Notes under the pieces: generated by a model
Seen by the model: the letters and a program-made list of their open reading frames with translations, nothing else
Told to the model about the DNA's origin: nothing
Databases searched by the model: none
Translations under genes and position numbers: made by a program
Shown: one piece after another, positions 45,586 to 53,819 of the stretch
How the letters are laid out: every line of letters starts with the position of its first letter
Numbering within the stretch: the first letter of the stretch is position 1
Source of the DNA: Pedobacter suwonensis
GTDB taxonomy: Bacteria; Bacteroidota; Bacteroidia; Sphingobacteriales; Sphingobacteriaceae
NCBI RefSeq assembly: GCF_900111825.1
Contig: NZ_FOJM01000003.1
Span: 248,001 to 312,000, forward strand
Length of the DNA: 64,000 nt
Reading direction: 5' to 3'

Positions 45586-47229
45586 TTAGTTTATATCGAA
45601 GTTTTGTGAAATGGTAAGTGCATTAAAAATGTGCGCGAGGAATTTCTCTTTGGTGGTATTTACCTTTTGCTCTTCTTTAGGATTCGTGTTGATCAGATTC
45701 TCCACGAAAACGTTATATCGATCGCTAAAAAACCGTCCTTTACTCCAATGGTGTTTTTCATCAAGGAAAATGGTACCCACATCCAGTTTTTTTAGTTCGG
45801 AAGGGTTATCCGGAAATGCCTTGCTATCAAAAAGAAATCTGCCCGGGGCAACGGAATTCCTCACCTGATAAAGCCAGCCCGGCACAAATCTGGCATCTTT
45901 AAAGGTGTAGGCAAAGAGTTTAAAATATTCGTTGATGTCTTTGCATTCCGCATCAGCAATGGTACTGTATTGGTTGAGTTTTTGATTCTCGCATTGTTTA
46001 ATGAAACCTTTTATGCCCGCATCATCAAAAGCGCCGCCGTTTTTGGTCAAGGAAATGTGTGCCAGGGAGAAAAAAGCACCCAGTTTATTTACAAATATTT
46101 CACCTGATTTATTTTCGTTTCCGATGAAGTCATCAAAAGAAAAATTAAACGAATTATCTTTAAATTCTACCGCTTTATAGAGGTACTCTGCTTTTGCGCT
46201 GTTAAAACCGTCATTACGGGTAAAAAAATCGTAAGCAGCACAGGCACATAACAGTTCTGTGATATGGCATGGGTTTTTCTGCTCACTCCCACCGGTGATG
46301 GTTTGATTAGACGTATTGTTGCCGTCAATTTTCTTGCTTTCTATCGGCCAGCCGATATGGTAAAGCAGTTTATAACACCTCTGAACGGTAGGATCGCTTT
46401 GGTAAAACTGCAATGCTGCCTGGCTGTTTAGCGGAAAAAACGATGAATCGGCAATTACGCTATTGGCTTTGCTGGCTTTCTGTTTATCATCTGGTTTACT
46501 AAAAGTGAAATACTCCGTTAATAAAGTAGAACCAAATTTGGCCTTGCCGAAATCGATACTGGCCTTGCCGTTTGAGCGGATTTTCACAAAGTCTTGTAGT
46601 GCTTTCGGGATTACGGGGATAGATGAGGCACCAGTACCACCGAATATAGAACCGAAAATAAAAACCCTTGCATTTGCGCCTGCCCCCTCCAGTTTACCCA
46701 TAAAAGTATCCAGTTCGCGTTCCTGCGATTGTACTGCAGCACCTTTAATGATATTGCGGGCAGCTTCTATAATGCCATGGTACATCAGCATAGAGCCGAG
46801 GTGGGTTTGGGCCCGGTAGCCATGGTCTAAAGCAAATTCCTGTACCGAACTATTATCCAAAAACAGGTCAGATATTAATTTATTGGCTTTCTGCTGTTCG
46901 GGCGAACCTGTTGTAATTTTACTGATGTTTTTATAGGTTTCTCTTCCCGGACCGGCATAATTGGTGAAAAACCGGTGCAAATTCAGTTTTGCTGAGAAGA
47001 AAGTATTTGCATTTGGCGTTCCGCCCACGCTGGTACCGGTTGTTTTGATCCGGTTGTAAAGGCCGATCAATTCTTCAACCCTCCCTTTATTCCCGTTATT
47101 CTGGTCGGTATCAAGCGTGAGGATTTCGATTTCCTGATTATCGAACATCCCGATTCCACACAGGTGGGTAAAGGCTTCCAAACAACGCATCCCGGTACCG
47201 CCTATGGCGATGACGAATAATTTATCCAT
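45586..47229 (-). CDS. Tubulin-like GTPase-domain protein
   Basis: The 547-residue protein has the Tubulin_2-type layout. There is an N-terminal Rossmann start (FVIAIGGTGMRCLEAFTHLC), an acidic strand ILTLDTDQNN, and the tubulin signature-like glycine loop in VFIFGSIFGGTGASSIPVIPKAL, which is expected to bind GTP. The second half is specific to this protein. Tubulin-like proteins of this kind are reported in bacterial gene neighbourhoods with vWA and stress modules; that is a general recollection, not a search result. It lies between a three-TM protein and the actin-fold ATPase, so two nucleotide-driven cytoskeletal folds are made from one operon. Confidence 0.88.
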   Translation of the reverse strand: MDKLFVIAIGGTGMRCLEAFTHLCGIGMFDNQEIEILTLDTDQNNGNKGRVEELIGLYNRIKTTGTSVGGTPNANTFFSAKLNLHRFFTNYAGPGRETYKNISKITTGSPEQQKANKLISDLFLDNSSVQEFALDHGYRAQTHLGSMLMYHGIIEAARNIIKGAAVQSQERELDTFMGKLEGAGANARVFIFGSIFGGTGASSIPVIPKALQDFVKIRSNGKASIDFGKAKFGSTLLTEYFTFSKPDDKQKASKANSVIADSSFFPLNSQAALQFYQSDPTVQRCYKLLYHIGWPIESKKIDGNNTSNQTITGGSEQKNPCHITELLCACAAYDFFTRNDGFNSAKAEYLYKAVEFKDNSFNFSFDDFIGNENKSGEIFVNKLGAFFSLAHISLTKNGGAFDDAGIKGFIKQCENQKLNQYSTIADAECKDINEYFKLFAYTFKDARFVPGWLYQVRNSVAPGRFLFDSKAFPDNPSELKKLDVGTIFLDEKHHWSKGRFFSDRYNVFVENLINTNPKEEQKVNTTKEKFLAHIFNALTISQNFDIN

Positions 47230-47247
47230 TGCTATTTTAATTAGGGG

Positions 47248-47586
47248 TTAAAACCAGTGCCCGATTTTTCCGGTGGCAAATATTTTGCTCATTACAAAAC
47301 CGATGATGATGTAAAGCATAAAACCGATAGCGGTACCAATACTCAAGGCTGTTACATAATTATTAACAACCATGATGTTGGCATCAGGCTTAAATGCATA
47401 ATAGCCCAGCAAAAAACATACTGCCGGATTTAGGATGGCCAGTACCCAGAACCAGGTTTTACGTGCCTGCGGATCTTTAGGGTTACTTCCGCCTTCAAAT
47501 TTAATGGCGTTTGCAATGATGGCCGATAAAAGAAGAAAGATCAATGCGGTAATGATCGAGATGATGTAAGCTGAAGCTGATTCCAT
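47248..47586 (-). CDS. Small three-TM membrane protein
   Basis: The 112-residue protein has three membrane helices (IISIITALIFLLLSAIIAN, WFWVLAILNPAVCFLLGYYAF, AIGFMLYIIIGFVMSKIF). A short polar loop with NPKDPQARK lies between the first two. I do not recognise a family. It lies between the vWA-like lipoprotein and the tubulin-like gene, with gaps of 27 and 18 bases, and could anchor the system in the inner membrane. Confidence 0.8.
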   Translation of the reverse strand: MESASAYIISIITALIFLLLSAIIANAIKFEGGSNPKDPQARKTWFWVLAILNPAVCFLLGYYAFKPDANIMVVNNYVTALSIGTAIGFMLYIIIGFVMSKIFATGKIGHWF

Positions 47587-47613
47587 TTTAGAATTTATTT
47601 TAATGATTTTAGA

Positions 47614-49152
47614 TTACTGTTTAGTTTTGATGTAGTAAGTGTACACTACCTTATCTACAGGTTTGAGTTCCTGTAAAGTGTTTTTGATCGATTCTGACAA
47701 AGCGGTATTGGGGGTATTTTTTGCGTTTATCCATTCGAACTTCGCCATTTTAGCGCCCTTCAGATTTGGTGTAGCGGTTTTTGATAAAATATCTACCCTG
47801 ATCAGACCATCCGGATCAGGAATGTTGGCGATACTGAATTTAGGGTCGAAGGAAACACCAAATTCTATGTGTTTTGGGTTGGACGCCCTGGTATTGGTAA
47901 AAAGGGTTTGGTTAAGGGTAAAAACCTCATTAATCGGGTTTGATGCCTGTGCTTTATAAATCCATTGTTCTTTTAATTTTCCATCGGCCTTGTAACAGGC
48001 CAGTGCAACGGCATCCTTTTCCTGATCAGAAAATTTAGCCTCGCCATTATTGCCTTTGCTTAATTTAGGCTGGTGTTTTTTAGCTTCGTCTGCTTTGGCA
48101 AAGTTTTCGAAATCAGCCGTTACATCGGAAACTTTTACGCCGAAGTTTCCAAAAGTGTAACTATCTTCATTACTCAGGTCTATAAAAAGTTTCCTGAAGA
48201 AATCGTTAAACTGGTTTTGTGCGGCATAAGTGTTGTGCAGTTGATCGATGCTTTTCCAATCTAATCCAAGAGGATAAAATTCAAAGTTATGTCCGTTTTT
48301 AAGACCATTAATGTAACCCTCTTTTAAATCGAGTACATTTTTGGCTTTGTCTGATTTTGCGCTTTCATCATAAAAAATACCTCCTGATGTTTCTGAAGGA
48401 TAGGCTGTAGATAGCTGATAAGTACTGTTTGATAAATCAAACCGGGTTGTTGATGGCGAAAGTTTTGATTCGAGTTTTGAAATCAAACTCCCTGCATCCG
48501 GATGACCGTAACTGAATATGGTGAAATAGAGGTGTTTATTCACCTTACCTTCTTGATAATCGGCAATAAAAAAGTGAATGGAATTTCCTTTTTCAAGCCA
48601 TTTGGAGAATGGTATTTTTAGAAAGGCGGTATTGGTCACCTCGACGTTTTTTTGCCACTCTTCGAAATCGGTAATCAGCAGTGCATCGCCATTACCGGCC
48701 ACAATTTTTTCTACCGATGATTGCAATGGCGCCCAAATATCAGCGTATTGTTTTGGGTCGCTTACCTGCTGCCCCAGCTCGGTAGTGTTGGCTACATTGA
48801 GCAATGAAATTTTGTTGGAACCCAATTTATAAACTTCAAATTGCTGTGCCAGGATGGTATTGAAGCAGGCCGACATCATGCTTTTAATTTTAGGATCACT
48901 AAAAGCCTTGTTTATTCCGGAGGAGAAATCAATATAAAGTGCCGGAGTACCTTTCTCTATCTTACTCCCTGGAGTATTGGCGTTATGATATGCTTCGATA
49001 CGTTTTCCTAAATTCTGATCATAAAGGTTAAAATTCGTAGCGGTGAAGGGATCTTCCGATTGGGATTCTCCGGAACCTTTACAAGCTGAAATTGCAAATA
49101 GCCCCAATAATCCCATTATCCCAATAAAGTTCCAGGTATTGCCTGTTTTCAT
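47614..49152 (-). CDS. vWA-like lipoprotein, first gene of the tubulin/TerD operon
   Basis: The 512-residue protein has a lipoprotein signal (FIGIMGLLGLFAISAC). A vWA-like domain follows whose first strand carries ALYIDFSSGI (a DxSxG variant of the metal site) and whose later strand reads DALLITDFEEW. A C-terminal beta-rich region contains IEFGVSFDPKFSIANI. It starts 40 bases after the -7 element of operator site C. It is exported and lipid-anchored, so the operon has components outside, in and under the membrane. The specific ligand is unknown. Confidence 0.8.
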   Translation of the reverse strand: MKTGNTWNFIGIMGLLGLFAISACKGSGESQSEDPFTATNFNLYDQNLGKRIEAYHNANTPGSKIEKGTPALYIDFSSGINKAFSDPKIKSMMSACFNTILAQQFEVYKLGSNKISLLNVANTTELGQQVSDPKQYADIWAPLQSSVEKIVAGNGDALLITDFEEWQKNVEVTNTAFLKIPFSKWLEKGNSIHFFIADYQEGKVNKHLYFTIFSYGHPDAGSLISKLESKLSPSTTRFDLSNSTYQLSTAYPSETSGGIFYDESAKSDKAKNVLDLKEGYINGLKNGHNFEFYPLGLDWKSIDQLHNTYAAQNQFNDFFRKLFIDLSNEDSYTFGNFGVKVSDVTADFENFAKADEAKKHQPKLSKGNNGEAKFSDQEKDAVALACYKADGKLKEQWIYKAQASNPINEVFTLNQTLFTNTRASNPKHIEFGVSFDPKFSIANIPDPDGLIRVDILSKTATPNLKGAKMAKFEWINAKNTPNTALSESIKNTLQELKPVDKVVYTYYIKTKQ

Positions 49153-49192
49153 AATTTATACGTTTTAGTGCTTTGAGTATAGTTTAGTTGAC

Positions 49193-49237
49193 CAAAAGTA
49201 TAAGCACGGCAACGGCAATCCTTACGGAAAACCGTAA
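49193..49237 (-). promoter_or_regulatory. Composite promoter/operator, site C
   Basis: On the minus strand TTACGG-TTTT-CCGTAA (49237-49222) is followed after exactly 21 bases by TACTTTTG (49200-49193), a perfect -7 element. It precedes the vWA-like lipoprotein, the first gene of the eight-gene tubulin/actin/TerD operon. It has the same layout as sites A and B, differing by one base in the centre of the repeat. Confidence 0.78.
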
Positions 49238-49451
49238 AGAAAAAATTATAGGCGATAAAAATTTTGATTTAATTTTAAGAAACTCCAGCACGTTTTCGCG
49301 CCTTCGAACCAATCACCTCAGGTTAACCCTTCTATATCACCTGCATATTGCGTTCAAGGCAGATGTAAAAGACTTAAAGCCAATTAAAATTTACAATCAG
49401 TTGGTTTCACATCATACAGAAATATTCTCAATACCATCCCCTTAAACAAAA

Positions 49452-49475
49452 AAAGCCGCCCAAAAGGGCAGCTTT
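49452..49475. terminator. Terminator of the head-GIN gene, copy 1
   Basis: AAAGC-C-GCCC and GGGC-A-GCTTT form a stem interrupted by one mismatch with an AAAA loop. A-rich sequence lies to the left and TTTA to the right. It lies 20 bases after the leftward stop at 49496. The same hairpin follows copy 2 at 50863-50886. Confidence 0.7.
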
Positions 49476-49495
49476 AATTATCTGATTGATTTTTT

Positions 49496-50107
49496 TTATT
49501 TTGCTAAAACCATCGCGTTTTGTTCTGCTTTCATAATCGCCTCAGAAGCATATGCTTCTGATTTAAGACTGGCAAAGTCTGCTAATTTTACATTTTTCAT
49601 GTTGCTTGCAATCATGGTACTTTGATCAGCAGTACCATTTAATTTTAATACCGCATCTTCCTTAACGATGGTGTATAAACTGCCAGCTGTAGTTTTAATC
49701 TTGGCAGTAGCACTTTGGCTCAAAAACAACTGAAGGTTTTGTACATCAAAGTTATTACTGGTTATTACAACCGATTGGCCGTAAGCTTCAATTCTTTCTA
49801 AATCTTTTACGGTGATATTAAGTGTTACCTGACCGGTTTCCATTGAATTGACAAATAAGGTTGTTCCATCAGTGGTTACCGAAGTTTTTGCAGCATCGTA
49901 GTTGCTTGTGCCTTCTACATGTTGCTTTTCACCTTGGGTTAGAATAAGTTTTACATTTCCACTTACCCAGATCCTGTTGAATGTTGATAGTGTGGACGTT
50001 TTTGTTTCTGCTTTAACAGGCTCAGCGGCAAAAGTTACCATTGCTGATGAAGTGAATACTACTGCTGTTAATACTGCTGCGAATAAGGTTTTTGTTAAGG
50101 TTTTCAT
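49496..50107 (-). CDS. Head-GIN (DUF2807) exported protein, copy 1
   Basis: The 203-residue protein has a signal peptide (MKTLTKTLFAAVLTAVVFTSSAMVTFAAE) and then a beta-helix-like DUF2807/head-GIN domain (FNRIWVSGNVKLILTQG, GTTLFVNSMETGQVTLNITV, YGQSVVITSNN, SATAKIKTTAG). These are surface or periplasmic proteins of unclear function. It differs from copy 2 by a single residue (Thr67 here, Ala there). An upstream pair of 20-bp direct repeats probably serves as a regulator site. Confidence 0.88.
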   Translation of the reverse strand: MKTLTKTLFAAVLTAVVFTSSAMVTFAAEPVKAETKTSTLSTFNRIWVSGNVKLILTQGEKQHVEGTSNYDAAKTSVTTDGTTLFVNSMETGQVTLNITVKDLERIEAYGQSVVITSNNFDVQNLQLFLSQSATAKIKTTAGSLYTIVKEDAVLKLNGTADQSTMIASNMKNVKLADFASLKSEAYASEAIMKAEQNAMVLAK

Positions 50108-50203
50108 ATCTTTAATATTTTAAGTGCTTGTTATTGTTTTGCTATTAAGACGCAGCTTACAACCAAACGTTGCAGGCAAAAACCCGCCATTATACCATTG
50201 TCC

Positions 50204-50244
50204 GTAACTTCTAGACCAACGCCGGTAATTTCTAGACAAACGCC
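50204..50244 (-). promoter_or_regulatory. Tandem 20-bp direct repeat upstream of head-GIN copy 1
   Basis: GTAACTTCTAGACCAACGCC and GTAATTTCTAGACAAACGCC lie side by side with a 21-bp period, about 100 bases before the start codon. Two direct repeats on one helix face are the typical layout of LytTR-regulator sites, so such a regulator is a plausible binder. The identical arrangement is found in copy 2. Confidence 0.5.
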
Positions 50245-50330
50245 TCTTAAATTTTATCCTGATCTTCCTTAACGCTGATGTATTACACCTGATCATCCAT
50301 CTCCGCCACTCATTTAAGGTATATGATTTA

Positions 50331-50552
50331 ACTGCAGGAAGATTTAATGCGCAAAAAATTGCATTGGAAGAAAAACTTGAATCTGGCGGGAAGTATACGG
50401 TTTGCCCAACCTGCTGATTCCTTCCAATGAATTTTTGCAGGGCTATTTTCATTGCATCGTTCCATATGCCAAAAGTTCAGGAGCCTCCATGACGGATGAA
50501 ATGGGGATCTTAAAAGTAAAAAACGTTGTTAAATTACTACTTCTGGCAATGC
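50331..50552 (+). pseudogene. Fragment of an AraC-family regulator
   Basis: This stretch aligns over about 220 bases with 53124-53346 inside the intact AraC gene. Shared words include GGAAGATTTAATGCGCAAAA, AATTTTTGCAGGGCTATTTT and CAGGAGCCTCCATGAC. It carries frameshifting insertions (extra A in the first word) and substitutions. Neither the N-terminal part nor the HTH domain is present. It is left over from a duplication that also copied the head-GIN gene. Confidence 0.85.
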
Positions 50553-50660
50553 ATCCTTGATATCAACACTTGTAGAGGTTGCCCTAACAACTTTTAGCTT
50601 CTTTTGGGCGAATGTAGTGGTTACTGAGAAAAGGAGCAAGAATAGAATAGCGCGTTTCAT
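50529..50660 (-). pseudogene. Truncated 5' end of a secreted-protein gene
   Basis: The ATG at 50660 opens a frame with a good signal peptide (MKRAILFLLLFSVTTTFAQ) and continues KKLKVVRATSTSVDIKDA. It then runs into the AraC fragment and stops at 50529. The protein is only 43 residues, and its 3' part is replaced by foreign sequence. It is a gene start cut by the same rearrangement. Confidence 0.6.
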
Positions 50661-50862
50661 TTTTCAATTCGTTTTAAGGTTCAGGATTTGGAACAAGACT
50701 CCCGAAGACGTCAGAACGTTGCAGGTAATCAAAATAATAATCACCTTCTAAAAACAAGATTACGAAGTAGAACTGAGAACAACCTATAGCCATTTTTAAA
50801 CATGCGGTCAGTATGATTTCGCATAATACAGCAATATTCCTGAATCCTCCCTTTAAACAAAA

Positions 50863-50886
50863 AAAGCCGCCCCAAAGGGCAGCTTT
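50863..50886. terminator. Terminator of the head-GIN gene, copy 2
   Basis: The same AAAGC-C-GCCC / GGGC-A-GCTTT hairpin as at 49452, with a CAAA loop, 20 bases after the leftward stop at 50907. Confidence 0.7.
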
Positions 50887-50906
50887 ACTAATCTGATTGA
50901 TATTTT

Positions 50907-51518
50907 CTATTTTGCTAAAACCATAGCGTTTTGCTCTGCTTTCATAATTGCCTCAGAAGCATATGCTTCTGATTTAAGACTGGCAAAGTCTGCTAATTTT
51001 ACATTTTTCATATTGCTTGCAATCATGGTACTTTGATCAGCAGTACCATTTAATTTTAATACCGCATCTTCCTTAACGATGGTGTATAAACTGCCAGCGG
51101 TAGTTTTAATCTTGGCAGTAGCACTTTGGCTCAAAAACAACTGAAGGTTTTGTACATCAAAGTTATTACTGGTTATTACAACCGATTGGCCGTAAGCTTC
51201 AATTCTTTCTAAATCTTTTACGGTGATATTAAGTGTTACCTGACCGGTTTCCATTGAATTGACAAATAAGGTTGTTCCATCAGTGGTTACCGAAGTTTTT
51301 GCAGCATCGTAGTTGCTTGCCCCTTCTACATGTTGCTTTTCGCCTTGCGTTAGGATAAGTTTTACATTTCCACTTACCCAGATCCTGTTGAATGTTGATA
51401 GTGTGGACGTTTTTGTTTCTGCTTTAACAGGCTCAGCGGCAAAAGTTACCATTGCTGATGAAGTGAATACTACTGCTGTTAATACTGCTGCGAATAAGGT
51501 TTTTGTTAAGGTTTTCAT
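50907..51518 (-). CDS. Head-GIN (DUF2807) exported protein, copy 2
   Basis: This 203-residue protein is the near-identical twin of the gene at 49496-50107, with Ala67 in place of Thr67. It keeps signal peptide, domain, operator repeats and terminator, so both copies are probably expressed. The near identity means the duplication is recent or kept uniform by gene conversion. It would also be prone to loss by recombination. Confidence 0.88.
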   Translation of the reverse strand: MKTLTKTLFAAVLTAVVFTSSAMVTFAAEPVKAETKTSTLSTFNRIWVSGNVKLILTQGEKQHVEGASNYDAAKTSVTTDGTTLFVNSMETGQVTLNITVKDLERIEAYGQSVVITSNNFDVQNLQLFLSQSATAKIKTTAGSLYTIVKEDAVLKLNGTADQSTMIASNMKNVKLADFASLKSEAYASEAIMKAEQNAMVLAK

Positions 51519-51614
51519 ATCTTTAATATTTTAAGTGCTTGTTATTGTTTTGTTATTAAGACGCTGCTTACCACCAAACGTTGCAGGCAAAAACCCGCCA
51601 TTATACCATTGTCC

Positions 51615-51655
51615 GTAACTTCTAGACCAACGCCGGTAATTTCTAGACAAACGCC
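51615..51655 (-). promoter_or_regulatory. Tandem 20-bp direct repeat upstream of head-GIN copy 2
   Basis: The same two 20-bp units as in copy 1 (51615-51634 and 51636-51655) with unchanged sequence and 21-bp period, although neighbouring bases have diverged. This is consistent with a functional binding site. Confidence 0.5.
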
Positions 51656-51897
51656 TCTTAAATTTTATCCTTATCTTCCTTAACGCTGATGTATTTACAC
51701 CTGATCATCCATCTCCGCCACTCATTAGGTTATATGATATTAATCATTTGGCATTCACATATCATGAATAACGCGATTGTATAACTACTGGTGATGTAAA
51801 TCTCTCATTCGCTATAAAGCACGGATGAGCTACAGAAGCAAATTAATTGAGCCGTACAAGCAATTTGATTGAGGGTTTGATCACGGATATTTGAATT

Positions 51898-52869
51898 ATG
51901 AAAAACATCAATAAAATCCAGTTAGGCCAGAATGGCCCGTTGGTATCCGCTCTTGGGCTGGGCTGCATGCGCATGTCGTCGGTTTGGGGAGGACCGCAAC
52001 CTGATGAAGCGGAAAGTATGGCTACGATAAAGCAAGCTTTGGATCTCGGTATCAATTTCCTGAATACCGGCGATTTTTACGGCGCCGGACATAACGAAAT
52101 GCTGATTGGAAAAGCAATAAGGGGAAGGCGCGATGACGCTTTTATTAGCGTGAAGTTTGGGGCCATCTTTCACAACGGCCAATGGCTAGGGCTCGACCTT
52201 AGGCCGAATTCAATCAAGAATTTCATTAATTACTCCCTAACCCGGCTTGGCATTGAAACCATTGATCTCTATCAGCCCAGCCGGATGGATAACAGTGTAC
52301 CTGTAGAAGATATTATCGGTACAGTAGCCGACCTGGTTAAGGAAGGCAAAGTTAAACACATTGGTGTATCTGAAATTACCGCAGCGCAACTCCGTAAAGC
52401 CAATAATGTTTACCCCATAAGTGCACTGGAAATTGGCTATTCTCTAGCTGAACGGCAGATAGAAAATGAATTGTTACCCGCAGCCAGGGAGTTAGGCATT
52501 GCTGTTGTAGCTTTCGCGAATACAGCAGAGGGTTTGCTCACCGGCGAAATGACTGCACCACTTCCGGATAACGATTACCGGAACCATTTCTCCCGTTTCC
52601 AAAAGGAAAACCTGGTGCACAATCTTGAAAAAGTGGAGGTGCTGAAGCATTTAGCCATTGCAAAAGGGATTACGCCAACACAGCTTGCTATTGCCTGGGT
52701 AAAAGAGCAGGGGGATCAAATCATGCCTTTGGTAAGCATGAGCAGGAGATCGCGTTTGCCTGAAAATATCGAAGCAATGGAAATCAGCTTTACCCCGGAA
52801 GAAATGAATGCATTAAACACTACTTTTGCAATAGGGGCCATTAAAGGTGGTACCTATTTAGAACGATAA
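51898..52869 (+). CDS. Aldo/keto reductase family protein with altered catalytic tetrad
   Basis: The 323-residue protein has the AKR barrel signatures: LGLGCMRMS, FLNTGDFYG with Asp59 and Tyr61, and SVKFG with Lys86. The fourth tetrad residue, His in the usual LYYLHRVD, is here LYQPSRMD with Ser128. This variant occurs in a recognised side-branch of the family, so activity may be changed rather than lost. Its stop is directly followed by the ATG of the AraC regulator, so the two form an operon. Confidence 0.9.
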   Translation: MKNINKIQLGQNGPLVSALGLGCMRMSSVWGGPQPDEAESMATIKQALDLGINFLNTGDFYGAGHNEMLIGKAIRGRRDDAFISVKFGAIFHNGQWLGLDLRPNSIKNFINYSLTRLGIETIDLYQPSRMDNSVPVEDIIGTVADLVKEGKVKHIGVSEITAAQLRKANNVYPISALEIGYSLAERQIENELLPAARELGIAVVAFANTAEGLLTGEMTAPLPDNDYRNHFSRFQKENLVHNLEKVEVLKHLAIAKGITPTQLAIAWVKEQGDQIMPLVSMSRRSRLPENIEAMEISFTPEEMNALNTTFAIGAIKGGTYLER

Positions 52870-53703
52870 ATGGAAAGTCCGGCAGAAATCCTTCCTGGTG
52901 TAATCTTTTACTCTTACCTCTCAACCGAAAGGAAACAGAAAGCTTGCTTTTGGAATCATCATACCCTGATACTGCAGGTTTCAGGTCAATTTACATTAGA
53001 AACTTCTGCTCAAACGATTTCGATGGGTGCAGGAGAAATGCTGTTGATTGGTAAAAATCAATTGGGTATGCTAACCAAAACACCTGGCGCCGGAGGCAGC
53101 TACGAAACGATTGTGATCTCACTACAGGAAGATTTAATGCGCAAAATTGCATTGGAGGAAAAACTTGAATCTGGTGGAAAATATATAGGTCTGCCAAACC
53201 TCCTGATTCCCTCCAATGAATTTTTGCAGGGCTATTTTCATTCCATCGTTCCATATGCCAGAAGTTCAGGAGCCTCCATGACTGATGAAATGGGAATCTT
53301 GAAAGTAAAAGAGGGCGTTAAATTATTACTTCTGGCGATGCCGATATTACGAAGTTTTTTATTTGATTATTCAGAACCCTATAAAATAAATCTGGAAAAG
53401 TTCATGCTTAATAACTTCCAGTTTAATGTTCCCGTAGAAAAATTTGCCCAGCTCACAGGCCGCAGCCTGGCTGGTTTTAAACGTGATTTTCAAAAAGCTT
53501 TTTGCCTTCCGCCTCGCCAATGGTTGCTCTCAAAACGGCTGGATACTGCAAAATTTTTAATTGAACATAAACATCAAAAGCCTTCGGCCATCTATCTGGA
53601 TTTGGGCTTCGAAAGTCTTTCCCATTTTTCACATGCCTTTAAAAAGAAATTCGGACTAGCGCCAAGTGAGGTTATTCACATCGAAACAGTAAAAAAAGCA
53701 TAA
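52870..53703 (+). CDS. AraC-family transcriptional regulator
   Basis: The 277-residue protein has an N-terminal cupin-like sensing region. Its C-terminal two-HTH AraC domain contains FNVPVEKFAQLTGRSLAGFKRDF, AKFLIEHKHQKPSAIYLDLGFESLSHFSHAFKKKFGLAPSEV. The ATG follows the reductase stop with no gap. It may control that reductase. Part of its middle section was copied to 50331-50552, next to the duplicated head-GIN gene. Confidence 0.9.
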   Translation: MESPAEILPGVIFYSYLSTERKQKACFWNHHTLILQVSGQFTLETSAQTISMGAGEMLLIGKNQLGMLTKTPGAGGSYETIVISLQEDLMRKIALEEKLESGGKYIGLPNLLIPSNEFLQGYFHSIVPYARSSGASMTDEMGILKVKEGVKLLLLAMPILRSFLFDYSEPYKINLEKFMLNNFQFNVPVEKFAQLTGRSLAGFKRDFQKAFCLPPRQWLLSKRLDTAKFLIEHKHQKPSAIYLDLGFESLSHFSHAFKKKFGLAPSEVIHIETVKKA

Positions 53704-53819
53704 TCTCCATGCATTAAGAGCGTGGTACAGTGTAGGCATTCTTAAAACGAACGACGATGATTCTTGATAGGTTGCGGCCAAAAGCTTACCAGTTCTCAAA
53801 AATGGCTGTAGCGTTGGCT

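Larger units (their letters stand above)
49396..50329. repeat. Tandem duplication, copy 1
   Basis: The segment covering the terminator, the head-GIN gene and about 220 bases upstream recurs at 50805-51740. The coding part is almost identical and the left end more diverged. Fragments of other genes fill the 475 bases between the copies. Confidence 0.85.
50805..51740. repeat. Tandem duplication, copy 2
   Basis: Second copy of the unit described at 49396-50329. The head-GIN coding region has one amino-acid change, and the upstream noncoding part has a handful of substitutions and small insertions. This indicates a recent event. Confidence 0.85.

Noticed and set aside
49188..49445. Rightward 85-codon frame starting at TTG
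   Set aside because: It begins within the -7 element of operator site C and runs across the boundary of the duplication. No homologous frame survives in the second copy, so it is not a gene.
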